Assembly (NCBI GenBank): GCA_011391085.1
Contig: JAABRD010000002.1
Coordinates: 124,001-188,000 of the forward strand
Reading direction: 5' to 3'
Source of the DNA: Thiotrichaceae bacterium
Lineage (GTDB): Bacteria > Pseudomonadota > Gammaproteobacteria > Beggiatoales > Beggiatoaceae
DNA: 64,000 nucleotides
How positions within the stretch are numbered: position 1 is the first letter of the stretch; each line of letters starts with the position of its first letter. The position numbers and the translations under genes are program-made. Under the pieces are notes generated by a model. The model saw nothing but the letters and a program-made list of their open reading frames with translations. It did not search any database and was not told where the DNA came from. Shown piece after piece: positions 16,902 through 24,913 of this stretch.

Positions 16902-18548
16902 TTACGCCGTTTCCAATGCCTTATACTTTTCCCGCAACTGGTTGCGAATCCATATCGCGGCCAAATTCAAGACCACGATGACGGTCACTAACAAAAACGC
17001 CGTTGCATAAACCAACGGCCGACCCGCTTCCACGTTAGGACTTTGGAAACCCACGTCATAGATATGAAAACCTAAGTGCATAAATTTTCTATCCAAATGC
17101 AAAAAAGGAGTGTTGTTGTCAATAGCCAACGCGGGTGCCAATTTGACGACACCCACTAACATCAGTGGGGCCACTTCACCGGCGGCACGGGCTATCGCTA
17201 AAATTAAGCCAGTCATAATCGCAGGACTGGCCATGGGAATGACGGTACGCCATAATGTCTCTGCCTTCGTCGCCCCTAAGGCCAAACTGCCTTCCCGAAT
17301 CGATTTGGGAATCCGTGCTAAACCTTCTTCGGTGGACACAATCACAACAGGCAACGTCAATAAAGCCAAGGTGATAGATGCCCATAACAATCCTGGCGTT
17401 CCAAAGGTAGGGGCTGGTAAGGCTTCGGGAAAAAACCAAAGGTCAATCTTGGCCCCAATGAAATAGACAAAAAATCCCAGTCCAAACACGCCATACACTA
17501 TCGACGGGATGCCTGCTAAATTGTTCACGGCGACGCGAATCGTGCGAGTGAGGAAATTTTGTTTCGCATATTCATGTAAGTAAACGGCCGCAATGACGCC
17601 AAACGGTGTCACCATCACGGACATGATAAGAACCATAATCACCGTTCCAAAAATGGCTGGGAAAATCCCACCCTCCGTATTCGCTTCGCGTGGTTCATCA
17701 CTGACAAATTCCCAAAATTTCATCACATAGAAGCCCAGTTTTTCTGGCCCAGACAAACTGTTGGGACGATAGACCTTGACAACGTTTGCCAAAGAAATGT
17801 CCACCACCCGGCCATCCATCACCTTTGCACTGAAACTATCCCGGTTAACCGCTTGGTACAAATTGGCCAATTGTTGATTGAGTTCCTCAAACCGGGCCTG
17901 TAACACCACTCTCTCATCTGCCAACTGTTGTTGTTTAGCCGGGTCTGTGTCGTTATTCAACTCCAAACGCCGTTGGACAAGGCGCAATTGTTCTAACCCG
18001 TGGTTAACCTTCCCAATGTCATACTTGGAAATATTCCGAATTTCCTCATACAGTGTCAACGTCCGGTCTAAACGAGTTTGCAATTCCACCCACGCTTCGG
18101 GTCCTTCGCTGACAACTTTGCCCTCCTCCTTGACGGCTTGTAAGTAGCCATAAAAATTACCCCATTCACGACGTTCTATCACGATAACTTCTTTGGGATA
18201 ACGTTGCTGCTGTAAATTTTCGGCCAATACCCAGCGAAAATCCATTCCCAATATTTCGCGATTCCCCGTTTTGAGGAGATAACGAGTGACTAAATCGCCT
18301 TTGACTACTATCCCCATTTCTTGCAAACGAGAAGCGGGGACAACTTCTTCGCCACGAACTTCACCCAGCACCGTGATTTTACCATCATGATCTTGGTATT
18401 CTGCTTCCATGACCGAAGCAGGCCAAAAATGTCCTAAACCTTGCCAGATAATGAGTAGTAACAGACTCACCACGGCAAGAATACTCACCGTGACAGAAGC
18501 GGCTGTTAGCCATATCCAAGGTTCTCCGCTGTTCCACCAATGTTTCAT
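16902..18548 (-). CDS. pstA: phosphate ABC transporter permease PstA (long form)
   Basis: The 548-residue product is about twice the length of E. coli PstA. It has one N-terminal membrane segment (~17-35), a long soluble insert (~40-290) with a coiled-coil part (NHGLEQLRLVQRRLELN onward), and a six-helix permease domain (~300-540). The permease has EGSLALGATKAETLWRTVIP, the EAA loop that contacts PstB. Long PstA/PstC pairs are common in proteobacteria outside the enterics. It forms the inner-membrane channel with PstC. The start is ATG 18548, immediately after the palindromic array that separates it from pstC. Confidence 0.93.
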   Translation of the reverse strand: MKHWWNSGEPWIWLTAASVTVSILAVVSLLLLIIWQGLGHFWPASVMEAEYQDHDGKITVLGEVRGEEVVPASRLQEMGIVVKGDLVTRYLLKTGNREILGMDFRWVLAENLQQQRYPKEVIVIERREWGNFYGYLQAVKEEGKVVSEGPEAWVELQTRLDRTLTLYEEIRNISKYDIGKVNHGLEQLRLVQRRLELNNDTDPAKQQQLADERVVLQARFEELNQQLANLYQAVNRDSFSAKVMDGRVVDISLANVVKVYRPNSLSGPEKLGFYVMKFWEFVSDEPREANTEGGIFPAIFGTVIMVLIMSVMVTPFGVIAAVYLHEYAKQNFLTRTIRVAVNNLAGIPSIVYGVFGLGFFVYFIGAKIDLWFFPEALPAPTFGTPGLLWASITLALLTLPVVIVSTEEGLARIPKSIREGSLALGATKAETLWRTVIPMASPAIMTGLILAIARAAGEVAPLMLVGVVKLAPALAIDNNTPFLHLDRKFMHLGFHIYDVGFQSPNVEAGRPLVYATAFLLVTVIVVLNLAAIWIRNQLREKYKALETA

Positions 18549-18564
18549 ATTTTAGTTAAAATGA

Positions 18565-18869
18565 ATAATGAATAATGAATTCGCCGTTGGAGTCCGGAAT
18601 TTATTCCGTTGGAGTCCGGAATAAATTCCGGACTCCAAATTCTCGACGGAATAAATTCCGGACTCCAAATTCTCGACGGAATAAATTCCGGACTCCAAAT
18701 TCTCGACGGAATAAATTCCGGACTCCAAATTCTCGACGGAATAAATTCCGGACTCCAAATTCTCGACGGAATAAATTCCGGACTCCAAATTCTCAACGGA
18801 ATAAATTCCGTACTCCAAATTCTCGACAGTGAATAATGAATTTGCCGTTGGAGTCCGGAATTTATTCCG
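18565..18869. repeat. 30-bp tandem palindromic repeat array inside the pst operon
   Basis: Seven copies of GGAATAAATTCCG occur exactly 30 bp apart (starts 18618, 18648, 18678, 18708, 18738, 18768, 18798), linked by GACTCCAAATTCTCGAC. The array is bounded on both sides by the opposite-orientation unit GTTGGAGTCCGGAATTTATT (about 18588-18608 and 18847-18869), each preceded by GAATAATGAATT. The unit is a multiple of three, so all frames stay open, but the encoded peptides are repeat artefacts. No gene is present between pstC and pstA. Confidence 0.9.
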
Positions 18870-18878
18870 TAGAAGAGT

Positions 18879-21146
18879 TCACAACGAACTATACTTCCTC
18901 CGCAACCGTTGCCTCACCACTTCTGCCAACGTGTTAAAGAAGAAGGTAAAAATAAACAACACCAATCCCGATAGAAACAAAATCCGAAAGTGCGTACTGT
19001 TCACTTCCGCTTCCGGCATTTCCACCGCAATATTGGCCGCCAGCGTCCGCAACCCTTCAAACACATTCCATTCCATCACCGGCGTATTACCCGTCGCCAT
19101 CAACACAATCATGGTCTCTCCTACCGCCCGTCCCATCCCTATCATCACGGCTGAGAAAATGCCAGGGCTTGCAGTTAAAATCACCACTCGCGTCATCGTT
19201 TGCCAAGGGGTAGCCCCCAGTGCCAATGAACCGACCGTTAAATGCTTGGGAACACTAAATACGGCGTCTTCCGATATAGAAAAAATATTCGGAATCACGG
19301 CCATTCCCATTGCGATGCCGACCACTAACGCATTGCGTTGGTCAAAACGCATTCCTAACTCCGTGGTTATCCAATGCCGAATATTTCCTCCAAATAACCA
19401 TACTTCCAACGGATGACTGAGAGTGATAGACAGCCAGCTGATAAATAGGATAACAGGAATTAATAATGCCGCTTCCCAACCCCCAGGAATGTGATAGCGA
19501 ATCCCTTTCGGCAAATAATGCCACATCACGGCAAAGCACAACACGCCTATCGGCAACCCTATCAATAGGGTAAACATACCTACCAAATAGTCCTCCATCG
19601 CCGGGGCTAACCACAATCCGGCTAAAAATCCAAGCACCACCGTGGGTAAAGCGGCCATAATCTCGATTGTCGGTTTGACTATTTTACGCATTCTCGGCGC
19701 CATAAAATAAGCAGTATAAATGGCCCCCAGCACGGCTATCGGTACCGCTATCAACATTGCATAAAATGCCGCTTTCAATGTCCCAAATGCTAAGGGCATC
19801 AGACTAAATTTGGGTTCAAAGTCATTCGTAGAGGCAGAGGATTGCCAAATATATTCGGGATTCTCATAATTCTCATACCAAACTTTTTGCCATAACCCTG
19901 ACCAAGAGACTTCTGGATGATCATTACGAACTTTCCACGTCAACACATTGCCCGCGTCATCTTCGACTAACAAGAGGTTTCCCCGCGGGGCGAAAACCAT
20001 CTGAGGAATTGCCGAATCACTCGCGGAAGTAATCAATACAGTACGATTGGCCGTGGTATGATAAATACCAACTTGACCGGTCTTATCCGCCGCGGCAAAA
20101 CTCTTCCGCCGTTCTTCTGGGGCAATGGCAGTAATAGCCGCCTTCTGACCGTCAAATTCACGAACCTTCGTCAGAATTTGATTATTATTGGCATCTCGTT
20201 TCAGAAACCATTGCGTAATGTGCCCTTGGGAATCGCCCACCAGCAACGAAATATCCTCCGTGAGAAATTCTAAAGAGGTAATTTGGTCCTGTGGACCTAC
20301 CACCCGGACTTGGTGAACAATCTGAGGTGCGGTACTCTCTTGCAATGACACTTGCCAAATATAACCCTCTTGGTCTGCCATATACAACCTTCGTTGTTCT
20401 TTCTCCAATCGTAAATGGGTAATCTGAGATTGTTGCAAAGACAACTCACCTGAACTACGTTGCAAAGTCTCCGACTCCTCCAGAAACGACGATTCTTTCT
20501 TCAACTGGGTCACCACTAACCGGTTATCTTCTGTCACGGCCGCTACTGTATGAGTCTCCTCACCTACCTGAACCCCCAGACGAGTCAACGCTTTGCCATG
20601 GTCATCCACCCTCAAGGGGTCTTTTCCTAACGGATATTCCAAACGAGGCGCAATGACTCTTACATTCTTTGGGTAACTCACATCAAACACCCGTTTAACT
20701 ACAATCATTCGCCCATCATTCAAACCAAAAGCAACTACGCTACCCGCCGGATCCGCAGCCGCAAAACTGGTGACTGTGGCCTCTGCTGGGGCCAGTGCAT
20801 TATCCGAAATGATGGCACCATTCTTCAAACTAAAAAACACCGCATGGCCTTTCGAGGTGAAACGGACCCCAATTTCACCTTGTTCCTCCGTCGCCAAAAA
20901 CACCGTCTCTCCCGCCGTCGGGGCTGGTACCTTCAAAGTGTGAAGCACCTGCATCTGGGCAGGCAATAACAGTGGCCAGACAACATATAACAAATAGAAG
21001 AAAATTAGCAAAATGCAAAAGATAATACTAATACCACCGATAGTCATAGCATGTTTAGCCAATTTATCTTTTAACATCCGCCAATGACGACGGCGGATAA
21101 TAATAGGGTCATTTAATATAGATACAATAGAAGATGTCGTTTTCAT
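18879..21146 (-). CDS. pstC: phosphate ABC transporter permease PstC (long form with periplasmic beta-propeller-like insert)
   Basis: The 755-residue product has a cytoplasmic N-terminus and one membrane segment (~35-60). A ~390-residue soluble insert with repeated strand patterns such as VTSFAAADPAGSVVAFGLND and RLYMADQEGYIWQVSL suggests a WD40/beta-propeller-like fold. The permease domain follows (~450-750) with the EAA loop GSLALGATPWQTMTRVVI and GMGRAVGETMIVLMATGN. It pairs with PstA for phosphate import. The ATG at 21146 (MKTTSSIV) is preferred; ATG 21191 adds 15 residues without a better signal. No pstS (binding protein) lies upstream, where a repeat region and an unrelated gene follow. 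Confidence 0.92.
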   Translation of the reverse strand: MKTTSSIVSILNDPIIIRRRHWRMLKDKLAKHAMTIGGISIIFCILLIFFYLLYVVWPLLLPAQMQVLHTLKVPAPTAGETVFLATEEQGEIGVRFTSKGHAVFFSLKNGAIISDNALAPAEATVTSFAAADPAGSVVAFGLNDGRMIVVKRVFDVSYPKNVRVIAPRLEYPLGKDPLRVDDHGKALTRLGVQVGEETHTVAAVTEDNRLVVTQLKKESSFLEESETLQRSSGELSLQQSQITHLRLEKEQRRLYMADQEGYIWQVSLQESTAPQIVHQVRVVGPQDQITSLEFLTEDISLLVGDSQGHITQWFLKRDANNNQILTKVREFDGQKAAITAIAPEERRKSFAAADKTGQVGIYHTTANRTVLITSASDSAIPQMVFAPRGNLLLVEDDAGNVLTWKVRNDHPEVSWSGLWQKVWYENYENPEYIWQSSASTNDFEPKFSLMPLAFGTLKAAFYAMLIAVPIAVLGAIYTAYFMAPRMRKIVKPTIEIMAALPTVVLGFLAGLWLAPAMEDYLVGMFTLLIGLPIGVLCFAVMWHYLPKGIRYHIPGGWEAALLIPVILFISWLSITLSHPLEVWLFGGNIRHWITTELGMRFDQRNALVVGIAMGMAVIPNIFSISEDAVFSVPKHLTVGSLALGATPWQTMTRVVILTASPGIFSAVMIGMGRAVGETMIVLMATGNTPVMEWNVFEGLRTLAANIAVEMPEAEVNSTHFRILFLSGLVLFIFTFFFNTLAEVVRQRLRRKYSSL

Positions 21147-21191
21147 AGTGACTGGGCAGTGTAATAGAAAATTATGACGGAAATGTGACAA

Positions 21192-21401
21192 TAAAAAATA
21201 AAAAATAACAACCCTACATGTTGGACTTCCGGCTTTAGCCGTATGCCCCCAGTGGACTTAAAATAGCAGTGGACTAGAGGCTTTAGCCGGTGGGTGCAGA
21301 ACAGATATTGAAATCACCGTGCCCCCCCACCGGCTAAAGCCTCTAGTCCACCTGTATTTTAATTTTGGGGGACTTTATTCCTTAATTGAACTGAATGGCA
21401 T
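21192..21401. repeat. GTGGACTAGAGGCTTTAGCC hairpin upstream of pstC
   Basis: GTGGACTAGAGGCTTTAGCC at about 21268 and its reverse complement ending CTCTAGTCCAC at about 21350 form an ~80-bp unit with a heterologous centre (GAACAGATATTGAAATCACC). The centre resembles those at 14800, 15025 and 24785. A pho-box-like promoter was looked for by eye and not found. Confidence 0.7.
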
Positions 21402-23804
21402 TCATTCAATCCGTATCTCCTTCCAAAATGACCAATCACATTTTGCATCCTGGGCCGGCCCTGGGTGCGTGAGGAATAGCACCGTTGCCGATTTTTCTAC
21501 GACAAAGGCAATCTCAGGAAGAGTTTGCATCCCTCTGTCTTGTGTCACTTCCACAGGGTTCAAGAACCTTTTAAACAGAGTCACTTCTGGCTTATTGGGT
21601 TCTTTCTGGAGTATCTCAAAATCGACCCCGTCGGTGGCAAATTGACATCCGTCTGGTACTTTATTATAAGCACCACTATGTATTCCAAACTGACCCATGA
21701 GAGTATGTTTTCCAGCAGGTACTTGAAAACGCAGTTCGCCTGGGACGTGAACCATTAACACCGACTCCCCTCCTTCCAACATCTCCTGATGCGGTGAACT
21801 TACTTGATAAGGTTGAGAGTGCAACATGGGATATAAACCTGGCAAGGTCTGCTGTTGAATGGTCTCCTCAAACGTGGGTGGGGTAAGCGGAGATTCACTG
21901 AGTTTCACCGTCAGGTCAGGTTGAAAGAAAGTTTGCAACCATTCTGGATTCACCACCACCCGCACTTTGGCTATCTGTCTTAGTTCGCTACCGGCATACC
22001 AATTGTGTACATCCTCTTGATTGAGGAGTAGCGGATTTATCACAAAACTGGTTTGTACAATGTTAGGAATAATTCGATACAGCAATTTCGTCCCGTCAGT
22101 GGTTTCAATTTCCAAATTAACAATTGGCACTCGGTAGAGAACAGCGACGACATGTCCTAGCCAGGATTTGCGAATATCTAAACTTAACAGCAGTGGCTTC
22201 TGGTTCCATGATTGAATATCCAGGGATTCACCGATTTGAGTCTGACGAGTCAACAAAGTGTCTCCGTCCGCCACCCGTCCTTGCCCACGCGGAATGCGTT
22301 TGAGTAACAAATAATCCTTTTCGGTTAACACCGGCTGATAATCACGGAGAAGCAATTTCAATACTTCGGTATCTCCTGTCATGGGGAGACGATTGTCAAT
22401 GTCTTGGAATTTGAAGATGACAAATTGGGGGGCGTTGTTATTCGCATAAAAATCTCCATTGATAGCTAACAAGGAGGAGGTATAAGCCGCATAACTTTGG
22501 AAAATAGGACGTGGATGCCAGTTGAACCCATTGAGAAATAACACGCCCTGTTCCCAACCAAACATATCCACAGTCGCAGACCCCACTTGGGCACGAATGT
22601 TGGGGAGGTCATGTTGTTGTTTGAGAATGGCCACATTGGTATCTTGAGTGTTCTTAATCGTGGAAAAGGTTGTCAACACAGTATAGTTGTCGATAATGCG
22701 ATAATTCCATTCGGCTATAAAGGTTCGCAAGTTATATCCGAGAACGTTGCCAGCCATCAGTAAGCCACTTAGTGAGACAAAGACAGTCACATAACGCAAG
22801 GTTGAAAAAGCATATTGCCAAAGGAGAGAATGACTCTTCTCCACAGAAATGAAAAAGGGGAGAACGGCAACCACAATAAAGAATATCATGGAATGAGAAT
22901 CGTGTCTCACAAAGCCTTCTTTCCACGCCAGAAACAGTCCACTCAGGAGGAGACCGGCGATGACCAGTTTTTCCAATTTAAGAGGTTTGACCCAATCCGA
23001 TAACATTAGCATTCCTAACAGGGCTGACATCACCACCGTCGCTAATTTTAATTCTGTATGATTGATGCCACCTGCCATCGCTTCATTGTATGCACTGGCC
23101 ATGTCCCAGGAATTTTTCAGAAACAGGGGGAAGTTAAGAAGTGATTGGCCACTGACTAGCCAGCCACCCAACAGAAAGATGGTAAATGCCACGGAAACCG
23201 TGATTGCCAGTCCCCGCGAATGAGTGCGCCAGGCGACCATCGTAAGGGTGAGAATGCTTAAACTAGCTAACACGAGGTGCGGGAATTTAGTCAACGCGGC
23301 CAAAGCTAAACAGAGGAGGAGACCCATTAGCATCAAGAACGGGTCAACCGATTGAGTGGCCTGCGGCAGCAGTCGAATGGCCAATAAGGTACTCGCAAGA
23401 ATGCCTAAAATATAAATGGCGTCATAGTGGAGAACCGAAACGACGACGATGATGAGGAAAAAATAGACAAATTTGTCTATCTTACGGTCTAATTGATAAG
23501 ACCATGCGAAAAACAGGAAACTGAAACATCCTGCGCTGAGAAATTGCCAACTGACATAACTGGAAAATAAGTCAGCGTCATAACTGGAGGAAGTGTGAGA
23601 TAAGTAACCGAAGGGACCAAACGTAAAAATGTAATCCACCCCGGCTTGGAAGTGATGTTTGAAAGCGTAACCCAAGGCTTGGGTCCACGAAGCATCGGTC
23701 TCAATACTGGCCGTAAGCATCCCGAAGTCTAACGTGGATAGCCAAATAAGAGTGAGGAGACCAAAGTTGATAAAGAATTGTTCAAGTTTTGAGGTTGGGT
23801 GCAT
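21402..23804 (-). CDS. large multi-spanning membrane protein with C-terminal soluble domain
   Basis: The product is about 800 residues. The first ~430 residues hold ten or more hydrophobic helices (LILIWLSTLDFGML, YFFLIIVVVSVL, LMLMGLLLCLAL and others). The first extracytoplasmic loop has TDASWTQALGY and FTFGPFGYLSH, which resembles the acidic first loop of GT-C type glycosyltransferases. The C-terminal ~400 residues are beta-rich and likely periplasmic. I do not recognise a named family. Two possible starts exist: ATG 23804 (MHPTSKLEQFF), and ATG 23909 inside a MITE-like element that would add 35 polar residues. Neither has a convincing ribosome-binding site; 23804 is preferred. It is the last gene of a surface-related minus-strand block. 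Confidence 0.6.
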   Translation of the reverse strand: MHPTSKLEQFFINFGLLTLIWLSTLDFGMLTASIETDASWTQALGYAFKHHFQAGVDYIFTFGPFGYLSHTSSSYDADLFSSYVSWQFLSAGCFSFLFFAWSYQLDRKIDKFVYFFLIIVVVSVLHYDAIYILGILASTLLAIRLLPQATQSVDPFLMLMGLLLCLALAALTKFPHLVLASLSILTLTMVAWRTHSRGLAITVSVAFTIFLLGGWLVSGQSLLNFPLFLKNSWDMASAYNEAMAGGINHTELKLATVVMSALLGMLMLSDWVKPLKLEKLVIAGLLLSGLFLAWKEGFVRHDSHSMIFFIVVAVLPFFISVEKSHSLLWQYAFSTLRYVTVFVSLSGLLMAGNVLGYNLRTFIAEWNYRIIDNYTVLTTFSTIKNTQDTNVAILKQQHDLPNIRAQVGSATVDMFGWEQGVLFLNGFNWHPRPIFQSYAAYTSSLLAINGDFYANNNAPQFVIFKFQDIDNRLPMTGDTEVLKLLLRDYQPVLTEKDYLLLKRIPRGQGRVADGDTLLTRQTQIGESLDIQSWNQKPLLLSLDIRKSWLGHVVAVLYRVPIVNLEIETTDGTKLLYRIIPNIVQTSFVINPLLLNQEDVHNWYAGSELRQIAKVRVVVNPEWLQTFFQPDLTVKLSESPLTPPTFEETIQQQTLPGLYPMLHSQPYQVSSPHQEMLEGGESVLMVHVPGELRFQVPAGKHTLMGQFGIHSGAYNKVPDGCQFATDGVDFEILQKEPNKPEVTLFKRFLNPVEVTQDRGMQTLPEIAFVVEKSATVLFLTHPGPAQDAKCDWSFWKEIRIE

Positions 23805-23815
23805 GAGTATTTTTT

Positions 23816-23979
23816 GGTAGTGAGGCAATGTGGGTTCTTTGTCTGAACTTTGATTAGAATGATTTTCAGATGGACTATGATTCGTCAAGCCTCCTTTCAT
23901 AGTTTTCATTTAATCATATAAATCACAGTTCAAGACGAAGAGAAACCTCTCGATATTTCATCCAGATTGCATCACTACC
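23816..23979. mobile_element. MITE-like element with 8-bp target duplication
   Basis: The 164-bp element has terminal inverted repeats GGTAGTGAGGCAATGTGGGT / GGTAGTGATGCAATCTGGAT (the right end read in reverse complement). It is flanked by perfect 8-bp direct repeats TATTTTTT at 23808-23815 and 23980-23987. It is nearly identical to 41338-41502 and 45051-45216. No transposase gene is inside. It lies over the 5' end of the membrane-protein gene. Confidence 0.85.
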
Positions 23980-24012
23980 TATTTTTTAAATGATGAATGA
24001 TTATTCTCTACC

Positions 24013-24064
24013 AGGAGTCCACAGCGTCGCTTTGTCTGTACAAAGCACAGCGAAGGACTCCTGG
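24013..24064. repeat. palindrome, GAGTCCA(A)AGCGTAGCTTTG family
   Basis: CAGGAGTCCACAGCGTCGCT onward with the reverse arm ending GCGAAGGACTCCTGG, separated by TCTGT. Together with the MITE it fills the 359-bp gap between the membrane protein and the small gene at 24164; the rest of the gap shows nothing else. Confidence 0.7.
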
Positions 24065-24163
24065 TTGGTTTTGGTTATTCTATAGTGAGATGGCCCTTTT
24101 GCAAAGATTTTGAAAGTTTCCTGAGGTACCGTTTAGCGACTGGTTTAATATCCACAGTATACT

Positions 24164-24634
24164 TCATAATCCAAGTTCCCTTATCAAATCGTCCAGCGTG
24201 GTAGAACCACCCTCTCTGAGGGCGTCATCCGCATCAGCATTGTCAATCCAATCTTCAATCTCCTCCATCAATTCCTCCTTTTCCTTGGGCACCACGATGA
24301 TAAATAACTTCTTCAAATAAGTCAACGTGAGACATTCCTTGGTCTCTTCGACATGGTCGAATAACTTTTGTAAGATGACGGTGGTATACTTCCGACTTGG
24401 AAAAATTTCCACTTGACTCACGTCTCCGTCATCTTCAGCGTTCAAACAACGCTTGAGTTGTGCTATCAACTCGACATCTGTGAGAGGCACTGCCGCTAGA
24501 AAAATCCGGCTTGGATGATAAGTGGCTGTTAGACGAGTTTGGTTAACTATGGCTTCAGTTAACCATTGTTCTAACTTGGTACGTTGGTAGCTTGTGGAGA
24601 GTGGAATAATTCTGGTTGGTAAAGCTGGTTGCAT
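24164..24634 (-). CDS. conserved-looking small cytoplasmic protein, unknown
   Basis: The product is 156 residues, with no signal peptide or membrane segment. It has mixed alpha/beta composition with a very acidic C-terminal third (KEKEELMEEIEDWIDNADAD). The segments LTATYHPSRIFLAAVPLTD and KKLFIIVVPKEKEE look like paired beta strands. I do not recognise a family. It lies between two blocks of membrane-protein genes on the same strand but is separated from both by repeats, so an operon is doubtful. The ATG at 24634 has only a weak AGGT upstream. Confidence 0.5.
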   Translation of the reverse strand: MQPALPTRIIPLSTSYQRTKLEQWLTEAIVNQTRLTATYHPSRIFLAAVPLTDVELIAQLKRCLNAEDDGDVSQVEIFPSRKYTTVILQKLFDHVEETKECLTLTYLKKLFIIVVPKEKEELMEEIEDWIDNADADDALREGGSTTLDDLIRELGL

Positions 24635-24913
24635 AAGGATACCTCATAAGATAATTCATAAGCCTATTTCAAAACATGGAGAATGGGAAATGAATAATTG
24701 GTCACCGGACTAGAGGCTTCAGCCGGTCCCCGGACTAAAGGCTTCAGCCGGTCCCCGGACTAGAGGCTTCAGCCGGTGGGGACTGAACAGAATTGAAATC
24801 GCAGTGCCCCACCCACCGGCTAAAGCCTCTAGTCCACCCGTGCTTTGATTGATGTATTGATGTGATGCCATTAATTCCTTAACTTAAACTTAATAGCATT
24901 CCTCTAGTCCCGC
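24635..24913. repeat. GGACTAGAGGCTTCAGCCGG repeats
   Basis: Three direct copies of CCGGACTA(G/A)AGGCTTCAGC occur at about 24704-24775. An inverted copy ends at about 24837 (CTAAAGCCTCTAGTCCACCC). A solitary TTAACTTAAACTTAATAGCA block follows, similar to the ends of the 14855-14986 hairpin. Confidence 0.75.

Noticed and set aside
18565-18869. CRISPR array
   Set aside because: The linkers between palindromes are identical in every unit, so there are no spacers, and no cas genes are near.
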